Below the pieces are notes generated by a model. The model was not told the DNA's origin. It did not search any database and worked only from the letters and a program-made list of their open reading frames with translations. From Saccoglossus kowalevskii (taxonomy: Eukaryota; Hemichordata; Enteropneusta; Harrimaniidae): a DNA stretch of 20,925 bases. The stretch covers positions 1 through 20,925 of the forward strand of contig NW_003110191.1 in the NCBI RefSeq assembly GCF_000003605.2, written 5' to 3'. The stretch's first letter is position 1. Each line of letters opens with the position of its first letter. The position numbers were made by a program, and so were the translations under genes. Positions 11,050 to 20,141 of the stretch are shown piece by piece.

Positions 11050-11369
11050 GTGTGAGATTGGCATAGACACAGCAATAGTGTGGTTGTGTGAGATTGGCAT
11101 AGACACAGCAATAGTGTGGTTGTGTGAGATTGGCATAAACACAGCAATAGTGTGATTGTGTGAGATTGGCATAGACACAGCAATAGTGTGATTGTGTGAG
11201 ATTGACATAGACACAGCAATAGTGTGGTTGTGTGAGATTGGCATAGGCACAGCAATAGTGTGGTTGTGTGAGATTGACATAGACACAGCAATAGTGTGGT
11301 TGTGTGAGATTGGCATAGACACAGCAATAGTGTGGTTGTGTGAGATTGGCATAGACACAGCAATAGTGT
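11046..11369. repeat. Nine-unit segment duplicated from or to 8744-9067 (copy 2)
   Basis: The marker order matches 8744-9067: tgtgattg (11047), ataaacac, two tgtgattg, attgac, ataggc, attgac. It is followed by consensus units where copy 1 has a further tgtgattg. Confidence 0.87.
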
Positions 11370-11602
11370 GGTTGTGTGAGATTGGCATAGACACAGCAAT
11401 AGTGTGGTTGTGTGAGATTGGCATAGACACAGCAATAGTGTGGTTGTGTGAGATTGGCATAGACACAGCAATAGTGTGGTTGTGTGAGATTGGCATAGGC
11501 ACAGCAATAGTGTGGTTGTGTGAGATTGGCATAGACACAGCAATAGTGTGATTGTGTGAGATTGGCATAGACACAGCAATAGTGTGGTTGTGTGAGATTG
11601 AC

Positions 11603-11610
11603 ATAGACAG
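11603..11610. other. -2 bp indel in an attgac unit
   Basis: The sequence reads attgacatagacagcaatag, the same combination as near 9735. The unit to its right is consensus here but ataggc at 9735. Confidence 0.95.
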
Positions 11611-12608
11611 CAATAGTGTGGTTGTGTGAGATTGGCATAGACACAGCAATAGTGTGGTTGTGTGAGATTGGCATAGACACAGCAATAGTGTGGTTGTGTG
11701 AGATTGGCATAGACACAGCAATAGTGTGGTTGTGTGAGATTGGCATAGACACAGCAATAGTGTGGTTGTGTGAGATTGGCATAGACACAGCAATAGTGTG
11801 GTTGTGTGAGATTGGCATAGACACAGCAATAGTGTGGTTGTGTGAGATTGGCATAGACACAGCAATAGTGTGGTTGTGTGAGATTGGCATAGACACAACA
11901 ATAGTGTGGTTGTGTGAGATTGGCATAGACACAGCAATAGTGTGGTTGTGTGAGATTGACATAGACACAGCAATAGTGTGGTTGTGTGAGATTGGCATAG
12001 ACACAACAATAGTGTGGTTGTGTGAGATTGGCATAGACACAGCAATAGCGTGGTTGTGTGAGATCGGCATAAGCACAGCAATAGTGTGGTTGTGTGAGAT
12101 TGGCATAGACACAGCAATAGTGTGGTTGTGTGAGATTGGCATAGACACAGCAATAGTGTGTTTGTGTGAGATTGGCATAGACACAGCAATAGTGTGGTTG
12201 TGTGAGATTGGCATAGACACAGCAATAGTGTGGTTGTGTGAGATTGGCATAGACACAGCAATAGTGTGGTTGTGTGAGATTGGCATAGACACAGCAATAG
12301 TGTGGTTGTGTGAGATTGGCATAGACACAGCAATAGTGTGGTTGTGTGAGATTGGCATAGACACAGCAATAGTGTGGTTGTGTGAGATTGGCATAGACAC
12401 AACAATAGTGTGGTTGTGTGAGATTGGCATAGACACAGCAATAGTGTGGTTGTGTGAGATTGGCATAGACACAGCAATAGTGTGGTTGTGTGAGATTGGC
12501 ATAGACACAGCAATAGTGTGGTTGTGTGAGATTGGCATAGACACAGCAATAGTGTGGTTGTGTGAGATTGGCATAGACACAACAATAGTGTGGTTGTGTG
12601 AGATTGGC

Positions 12609-12616
12609 ATAGACAG
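12609..12616. other. -2 bp indel (gacagcaatag)
   Basis: One ac of acac is missing in an attggc unit, just left of the segment shared with 6780-7069. The copy near 6354 lies in a comparable but not identical position, well left of 6780. Confidence 0.95.
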
Positions 12617-12641
12617 CAATAGTGTGGTTGTGTGAGATTGA

Positions 12642-12931
12642 CATAGACACAGCAATAGTGTGGTTGTGTGAGATTGACATAGACACAGCAATAGTGTGGT
12701 TGTGTGAGATTGGCATAGACACAGCAATAGTGTGGTTGTGTGAGATTGGCATAGACACAGCAATAGTGTGGTTGTGTGAGATTGACATAGACACAGCAAT
12801 AGTGTGGTTGTGTGAGATTGGCATAGGCACAGCAATAGTGTGATTACGTGAGATTGGCATAGACACAGCAATAGTGTGGTTGTGTGAGATGGCATAGACA
12901 CAGCAATAGTGTGGTTGTGTGAGATCGGCAT
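12642..12931. repeat. Segment shared with 6780-7069 (copy 2)
   Basis: This copy carries attgac (12677), attgac, ataggc, gattacgtgag (12843) and gagatcggc (12926). It contains one private -1 bp indel near 12889 (gagatggc). Confidence 0.82.
12886..12892. other. -1 bp indel (gagatggc)
   Basis: One t of gagattggc is missing. The matching unit at 7022-7030 is intact, so the loss came after the two segments separated. Confidence 0.95.
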
Positions 12932-13046
12932 AGACACAGCAATAGTGTGGTTGTGTGAGATTGGCATAGACACAGCAATAGTGTGGTTGTGTGAGATTGG
13001 CATAGACACAGCAATAGTGTGGTTGTGTGAGATTGGCATAGACACA

Positions 13047-13169
13047 TCAATAGTGTGGTTGTGTGAGATTGGCATAGGCACAACAATAGTGTGGTTGTGG
13101 GAGATTGGCATAGACACAACAATAGTGTGGTTGTGTGAGATTGGCATAGGCACAACAATAGTGTGGTTG
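13047..13169. repeat. 123-bp segment shared with 20142-20264 (copy 1)
   Basis: The order is ataggc with acaaca, then tgtgggagatt with acaaca, then ataggc with acaaca. The tgtgggag change occurs only here and at 20.2 kb. The offset is 7095 bp, or 197 units corrected for +3 bp of indels. The match ends on the left at cacatcaat (13046) and on the right at ttgcgtgag (20265). Confidence 0.85.
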
Positions 13170-13790
13170 TGTGAGATTGGCATAGACGCAGCAATAGTGT
13201 GGTTGTGTGAGATTGGCATAGACACAGCAATAGTGTGGTTGTGTGAGATTGGCATAGACACAGCAATAGTGTGGTTGTGTGAGATTGGCATAGACACAAC
13301 AATAGTGTGGTTGTGTGAGATTGGCATAGACACAGCAATAGTGTGGTTGTGTGAGATTGGCATAGACACAACAATAGTGTTGTTGTGTGAGATTGGCATA
13401 CACACAACAATAGTGTGGTTGTGTGAGATTGGCATAGACACAGCAATAGTGTGGTTGTGTGAGATTGGCATAGACACAGCAATAGTGTGATTGTGTGAGA
13501 TTGGCATAGACACAGCAATAGTGTGGTTGTGTGAGATTGGCATAGACACAGCAATAGTGTGGTTGTGTGAGATTGGCATAGACACAGCAATAGTGTGGTT
13601 GTGTGAGATTGGCATAGACACAGCAATAGTGTGGTTGTGTGAGATTGGCATAGACACAGCAATAGTGTGGTTGTGTGAGATTGGCATAGACACAGCAATA
13701 GTGTGGTTGTGTGAGATTGGCATAGACACAACAATAGTGTGGTTGTGTGAGATTGGCATGGACACAGCAATAGTGTGGTTGTGTGAGATT

Positions 13791-13910
13791 GGCATACACA
13801 CAACAATAGTGTGGTTGTGTGAGATTGGCATACACACAACAATAGTGTGGTTGTGTGCGATTGGCATACACACAACGATAGTGTGGTTGTGTGAGATTGG
13901 CATACACACA
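13791..13910. repeat. Four consecutive catacacac units
   Basis: Four neighbouring units carry catacacacaac (near 13794, 13830, 13866 and 13902). One has a private gtgcgatt and another a private acgata. The same change in an attggc background also occurs once near 13399. Elsewhere catacacac appears only with attgac. This points to local tandem amplification of a variant unit, with later private mutations. Confidence 0.88.
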
Positions 13911-14000
13911 ACAATAGTGTGGTTGTGTGAGATTGACATAGACACAGCAATAGTGTGGTTGTGTGAGATTGGCATAGACACAGCAATAGTGTGGTTGTGT

Positions 14001-14302
14001 GAGATTGACATAGACACAGCAATAGTGTGGTTGTGTGAGATTGGCATAGACACAGCAATAGTGTGGTTGGGTGAGATTGGCATAGACACAGCAATAGTGT
14101 GATTGTGTGAGATTGACATACACACAACAATAGTGTGGTTGTGTGAGATTGGCATAGACACAGCAATAGTGTGGTTGTGTGAGATTGGCATAGACACAAC
14201 AATAGTGTGGTTGTGTGAGATTGACATAGACACAGCAATAGTGTGGTTGTGTGAGATTGGCATAGGCACAGCAATAGTGTGGTTGTGTGAGATTGGCATA
14301 GA
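14001..14302. repeat. 302-bp segment duplicated from or to 1355-1656 (copy 2)
   Basis: The ordered markers match 1355-1656. They include marker block e (gggtgag, tgtgattg, catacacac) at 14065-14130, followed by acaaca, attgac and ataggc (14266). The match ends at gatacagc (14303). Confidence 0.85.
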
Positions 14303-14442
14303 TACAGCAATAGTGTGGTTGTGTGAGATTGGCATAGACACAGCAATAGTGTGGTTGTGTGAGATTGGCATAGACACAGCAATAGTGTGGTTGTGTGAGA
14401 TTGGCATAGACACAGCAATAGTGTGGTTGTGTGAGATTGGCA

Positions 14443-14452
14443 TAGACAAGCA
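14443..14452. other. -1 bp indel (gacaagcaatag)
   Basis: The normal gacacagcaatag has lost one c. It is seen only once. The next units alternate acaaca with consensus. Confidence 0.95.
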
Positions 14453-14710
14453 ATAGTGTGGTTGTGTGAGATTGGCATAGACACAACAATAGTGTGGTTG
14501 TGTGAGATTGGCATAGACACAGTAATAGTGTGGTTGTGTGAGATTGGCATAGACACAGCAATAGTGTGGTTGTGTGAGATTGGCATAGACACAACAATAG
14601 TGTGGTTGTGTGAGATTGGCATAGACACAGCAATAGTGTGGTTGTGTGAGATTGGCATAGACACAACAATAGTGTGGTTGTGTGAGATTGGCATAGACAC
14701 AACAATAGTG

Positions 14711-14989
14711 TGATTGTGTGAGATTGGCATAGACACAGCAATAGTGTGGTTGTGTGAGATTGGCATAGACACAACAATAGTGTGATTGTGTGAGATTGGC
14801 ATAGACACAGCAATAGTGTGGTTGTGTGAGATTGGCATAGACACAGCAATAGTGTGGTTGTGTAAGATTGGCATAGACACAACAATAGTGTGATTGTGTG
14901 AGATTGGCATAGACACAGCAATAGTGTGGTTGTGTGAGATTGGCATAGACACAGCAATAGTGTGGTTGTGTGAGATTGGCATAGACACA
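14711..14989. repeat. tgtgattg and acaaca cluster, including the 143-bp copy 2
   Basis: tgtgattg occurs near 14713, 14785 and 14893, mostly after acaaca units. Positions 14847-14989 match 4609-4751 exactly by eye, including the rare gtgtaagatt. The resemblance of the whole cluster to 4362-4660 suggests the duplicated segment was longer than 143 bp and has since been edited. Confidence 0.8.
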
Positions 14990-15770
14990 ACAATAGTGTG
15001 GTTGTGTGAGATTGACATAGACACAGCAATAGTGTGGTTGTGTGAGATTGGCATAGACACAGCAATAGTGTGGTTGTGTGAGATTGGCATAGACACAACA
15101 ATAGTGTGGTTGTGTGAGATTGGCATAGGCACAGCAATAGTGTGGTTGTGTGAGATTGGCATAGACACAGCAATAGTGTGGTTGTGTGAGATTGGCATAG
15201 ACACAGCAATAGTGTGGTTGTGTGAGATTGGCATAGACACAGCAATAGTGTGGTTGTGTGAGATTGGCATAGACACAGCAATAGTGTGATTGTGTGAGAT
15301 TGGCATAGACACAGCAATAGTGTGGTTGTGTGAGATTGGCATAGACACAGCAATAGTGTGGTTGTGTGAGATTGGCATAGACACAGCAATAGTGTGGTTG
15401 TGTGAGATTGGCATAGACACAACAATAGTGTGGTTGTGTGAGATTGGCATAGACACAGCAATAGTGTGGTTGTGTGAGATTGACATAGACACAGCAATAG
15501 TGTGGTTGTGTGAGATTGGCATAGACACAGCAATAGTGTGGTTGTGTGAGATTGACATAGACACAACAATAGTGTGGTTGTGTGAGATTGGCATAGACAC
15601 AGCAATAGTGTGGTTGTGTGAGATTGACATAGACACAGCAATAGTGTGGTTATGTGAGATTGGCATAGGCACAGCAATAGTGTGGTTGTGTGAGATTGGC
15701 ATAGACACAGCAATAGTGTGGTTGTGTGAGATTGACATAGACACAGCAATAGTGTGGTTGTGTGAGATTG

Positions 15771-15930
15771 GCATAGGCACAGCAATAGTGTGGTTGTGTG
15801 AGATTGGCATAGGCACAGCAATAGTGTGGTTGTGTGAGATTGGCATAGGCACAGCAATAGTGTGGTTATGTGAGATTGGCATAGGCACAGCAATAGTGTG
15901 GTTGTGTGAGATTGGCATAGGCACAGCAAT
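15771..15930. repeat. Run of ataggc units
   Basis: Five consecutive units carry ataggc, one with ggttatgtg. The ataggc variant is rare left of 8.7 kb. It is common in 8.7-11.5 kb and from 15.1 kb onward. Confidence 0.88.
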
Positions 15931-16060
15931 AGTGTGGTTGTGTGAGATTGGCATAGACACAGCAATAGTGTGGTTGTGTGAGATTGGCATAGACACAGCA
16001 ATAGTGTGGTTGTGTGAGATTGGCATAGACACAGCAATAGTGTGGTTATGTGAGATTGGC
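15861..16060. repeat. Five-unit block repeated 24 units away at 16725-16924 (copy 1)
   Basis: Two ggttatgtg units stand 180 bp apart (15861 and 16041). Between them are ataggc units at the left and three consensus units. The same arrangement is found at 16725 and 16905, an offset of 864 bp or exactly 24 units. No indel intervenes. Confidence 0.87.
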
Positions 16061-16213
16061 ATAGGCACAGCAATAGTGTGGTTGTGTGAGATTGGCATAG
16101 GCACAGCAATAGTGTGGTTGTGTGAGATTGGCATAGACACAGCAATAGTGTGGTTGTGTGAGATTGACATAGACACAGCAATAGTGTGGTTGTGTGAGAT
16201 TGGCATAGACACA

Positions 16214-16464
16214 ACAATAGTGTGGTTGTGTGAGATTGGCATAGACACAGCAATAGTGTGGTTGTGTGAGATTGGCATAGACACAGCAATAGTGTGGTTG
16301 TGTGAGATTGGCATAGACACAGCAATAGTGTGGTTGTGTGAGATTGGCATAGACACAGCAATAGTGTGATTACGTGAGATTGGCATAGACACAGCATTAG
16401 TGTGGTTGTGTGAGATTGACATAGACACAGCAATAGTGTGGTTGTGTGAGATTGACATAGACAC
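16214..16464. repeat. 251-bp segment shared with 17294-17544 (copy 1)
   Basis: Four consensus units, the double variant gattacgtgag (16369) and an attgac unit recur 1080 bp (30 units) away. The only difference I see is cagcattag at 16397, a private change in this copy. The match ends where this copy has acaaca (16465). Confidence 0.85.
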
Positions 16465-16724
16465 AACAATAGTGTGGTTGTGTGAGATTGGCATAGGCAC
16501 AGCAATAGTGTGGTTGTGTGAGATTGGCATAGGCACAGCAATAGTGTGGTTGTGTGAGATTGGCATAGACACAGCAATAGTGTGGTTGTGTGAGATTGGC
16601 ATAGACACAGCAATAGTGTGGTTGTGTGAGATTGGCATAAGCACAGCAATAGTGTGGTTGTGTGAGATTGGCATAGACACAGCAATAGTGTGGTTGTGTG
16701 AGATTGGCATAGGCACAGCAATAG

Positions 16725-16924
16725 TGTGGTTATGTGAGATTGGCATAGGCACAGCAATAGTGTGGTTGTGTGAGATTGGCATAGGCACAGCAATAGTGTG
16801 GTTGTGTGAGATTGGCATAGACACAGCAATAGTGTGGTTGTGTGAGATTGGCATAGACACAGCAATAGTGTGGTTGTGTGAGATTGGCATAGACACAGCA
16901 ATAGTGTGGTTATGTGAGATTGGC
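16725..16924. repeat. Five-unit block repeated from or to 15861-16060 (copy 2)
   Basis: ggttatgtg units at 16725 and 16905 enclose the same order of ataggc and consensus units as copy 1. To the right this copy runs into a tgtgattg unit, where copy 1 continues with ataggc. Confidence 0.87.
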
Positions 16925-17293
16925 ATAGGCACAGCAATAGTGTGATTGTGTGAGATTGGCATAGACACAGCAATAGTGTGGTTGTGTGAGATTGGCATAG
17001 ACACAGCAATAGTGTGGTTGTGTGAGATTGGCATAGACACAGCAATAGTGTGGTTGTGTGAGATTGACATAGACACAGCAATAGTGTGGTTGTGTGAGAT
17101 TGGCATAGACACAGCAATAGTGTGGTTGTGTGAGATTGGCATAGGCACAGCAATAGTGTGGTTGTGTGAGATTGGCATAGGCACAGCAATAGTGTGGTTG
17201 TGTGAGATTGGCATAGACACAGCAATAGTGTGGTTGTGTGAGATTGGCATAGACACAGCAATAGTGTGGTTGTGTGAGATTGGCATAAGCACA

Positions 17294-17544
17294 GCAATAG
17301 TGTGGTTGTGTGAGATTGGCATAGACACAGCAATAGTGTGGTTGTGTGAGATTGGCATAGACACAGCAATAGTGTGGTTGTGTGAGATTGGCATAGACAC
17401 AGCAATAGTGTGGTTGTGTGAGATTGGCATAGACACAGCAATAGTGTGATTACGTGAGATTGGCATAGACACAGCAATAGTGTGGTTGTGTGAGATTGAC
17501 ATAGACACAGCAATAGTGTGGTTGTGTGAGATTGACATAGACAC
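17294..17544. repeat. 251-bp segment shared with 16214-16464 (copy 2)
   Basis: It has gattacgtgag at 17449 and attgac at 17501. It is bounded on the left by the rare ataagcac unit near 17287. That ataagcac also occurs near 16640 and 17900, 18 and 17 units away. Confidence 0.85.
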
Positions 17545-18198
17545 AGCAATAGTGTGGTTGTGTGAGATTGGCATAGGCACAGCAATAGTGTGATTGTGTG
17601 AGATTGGCATAGACACAGCAATAGTGTGGTTGTGTGAGATTGGCATAGACACAGCAATAGTGTGGTTGTGTGAGATTGGCATAGACACAGCAATAGTGTG
17701 GTTGTGTGAGATTGACATAGACACAGCAATAGTGTGGTTGTGTGAGATTGGCATAGACACAGCAATAGTGTGGTTGTGTGAGATTGACATAGACACAGCA
17801 ATAGTGTGGTTGTGTGAGATTGGCATAGACACAGCAATAGTGTGGTTGTGTGAGATTGGCATAGACACAGCAATAGTGTGGTTGTGTGAGATTGGCATAA
17901 GCACAGCAATAGTGTGGTTGTGTGAGATTGGCATAGACACAGCAATAGTGTGGTTGTGTGAGATTGGCATAGACACAGCAATAGTGTGGTTGTGTGAGAT
18001 TGGCATAGGCACAGCAATAGTGTGGTTGTGTGAGATTGGCATAGGCACAGCAATAGTGTGGTTGTGTGAGATTGGCATAGACACAGCAATAGTGTGGTTG
18101 TGTGAGATTGACATAGACACAGCAATAGTGTGGTTGTGTGAGATTGGCATAGACACAGCAATAGTGTGGTTGTGTGAGATTGGCATAGACACAGCAAT

Positions 18199-18206
18199 AG
18201 AATATG
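18199..18206. other. +4 bp insertion (aata) between atag and tgtgg
   Basis: The normal caatagtgtgg reads caatagaatatgtgg. This is the largest insertion in the window and the only one of its kind. The added aata resembles the neighbouring aata of caatag, so it may be a short slippage duplication. It makes the only plus-strand ATG beside the tggttg core, by chance as far as I can tell. Confidence 0.95.
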
Positions 18207-18530
18207 TGGTTGTGTGAGATTGGCATAGACACAACAATAGTGTGGTTGTGTGAGATTGGCATAGACACAGCAATAGTGTGGTTGTGTGAGATTGGCATAG
18301 ACACAGCAATAGTGTGGTTGTGTGAGATTGGCATAGACACAACAATAGTGTGGTTGTGTGAGATTGGCATAGACACAGCAATAGTGTGGTTGTGTGAGAT
18401 TGGCATAGACACAGCAATAGTGTGGTTGTGTGAGATTGGCATAGGCACAGCAATAGTGTGGTTGTGTGAGATTGGCATAGGCACAGCAATAGTGTGGTTG
18501 TGTGAGATTGGCATAGACACAGCAATAGTG

Positions 18531-19505
18531 TGATTGTGTGAGATTGGCATAGGCACAGCAATAGTGTGGTTGTGTGAGATTGGCATAGACACAACAATAG
18601 TGTGGTTGTGTGAGATTGGCATAGACACAGCAATAGTGTGGTTGTGTGAGATTGGCATAGACACAGCAATAGTGTGGTTGTGTGAGATTGGCATAGGCAC
18701 AGCAATAGTGTGGTTGTGTGAGATTGGCATAGACACAGCAATAGTGTGGTTGTGTGAGATTGGCATAGACACAGCAATAGTGTGGTTGTGTGAGATTGGC
18801 ATAGACACAGCAATAGTGTGATTGTGTGAGATTGGCATAGGCACAGCAATAGTGTGGTTGTGTGAGATTGGCATAGACACAACAATAGTGTGGTTGTGTG
18901 AGATTGGCATAGACACAGCAATAGTGTGGTTGTGTGAGATTGGCATAGACACAGCAATAGTGTGGTTGTGTGAGATTGGCATAGGCACAGCAATAGTGTG
19001 GTTGTGTGAGATTGGCATAGACACAGCAATAGTGTGGTTGTGTGAGATTGGCATAGGCACAGCAATAGTGTGGTTGTGTGAGATTGGCATAGACACAGCA
19101 ATAGTGTGGTTGTGTGAGATTGGCATAGGCACAGCAATAGTGTGGTTGTGTGAGATTGGCATAGACACAGCAATAGTGTGGTTGTGTGAGATTGGCATAG
19201 ACACAACAATAGTGTGGTTGTGTGAGATTGGCATAGACACAGCAATAGTGTGATTGTGTGAGATTGGCATAGACACAGCAATAGTGTGGTTGTGTGAGAT
19301 TGGCATAGACACAGCAATAGTGTGGTTGTGTGAGATTGGCATAGGCACAGCAATAGTGTGGTTGTGTGAGATTGGCATAGACACAACAATAGTGTGGTTG
19401 TGTGAGATTGGCATAGACACAGCAATAGTGTGGTTGTGTGAGATTGGCATAGACACAGCAATAGTGTGGTTGTGTGAGATTGGCATAGACACAGCAATAG
19501 TGTGA
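18531..19505. repeat. Local multi-unit blocks delimited by tgtgattg
   Basis: tgtgattg units at about 18533, 18821, 19253 and 19505 divide this region into blocks of 8, 12 and 7 units (288, 432 and 252 bp). The first two blocks begin with the same order: ataggc, acaaca, two consensus units, ataggc, consensus. This looks like a young tandem higher-order repeat of 8 units whose later copies changed length. Confidence 0.82.
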
Positions 19506-20141
19506 TTGTGTGAGATTGGCATAGACACAGCAATAGTGTGGTTGTGTGAGATTGGCATAGACACAGCAATAGTGTGGTTGTGTGAGATTGGCATAGACAC
19601 AGCAATAGTGTGGTTGTGTGAGATTGGCATAGGCACAGCAATAGTGTGGTTGTGTGAGATTGGCATAGGCACAGCAATAGTGTGGTTGTGTGAGATTGGC
19701 ATAGACACAGCAATAGTGTGGTTGTGTGAGATTGGCATAGACACAGCAATAGTGTGGTTGTGTGAGATTGACATACACACAACAATAGTGTGGTTGTGTG
19801 AGATTGGCATAGACACAGCAATAGTGTGGTTGTGTGAGATTGACATACACACAACAATAGTGTGGTTGTGTGAGATTGGCATAGACACAGCAATAGTGTG
19901 GTTGTGTGAGATTGGCATAGACACAGCAATAGTGTGGTTGTGTGAGATTGGCATAGACACAACAATAGTGTGGTTGTGTGAGATTGGCATAGACACAGCA
20001 ATAGTGTGGTTGTGTGAGATTGGCATAGACACAGCAATAGTGTGGTTGTGTGAGATTGGCATAGACACAGCAATAGTGTGGTTGTGTGAGATTGGCATAG
20101 ACACAGCAATAGTGTGGTTGTGTGAGATTGGCATAGACACA

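Noticed and set aside
6011-14449. Minus-strand open frame of 2812 codons, and similar ones at 12844-20901, 13047-19850, 6549-12866, 6982-12585, 17450-20896 and 3975-6326
   Set aside because: They overlap in all three frames and change repeat type at each frameshifting indel. They exist because the unit has no minus-strand stop. There is no domain, no unique sequence and no conserved frame.
18199-18217. Insertion or target-site scar of a mobile element at the aata insertion
   Set aside because: Only four bases are added, without terminal inverted repeats or a flanking duplication. Slippage explains it.
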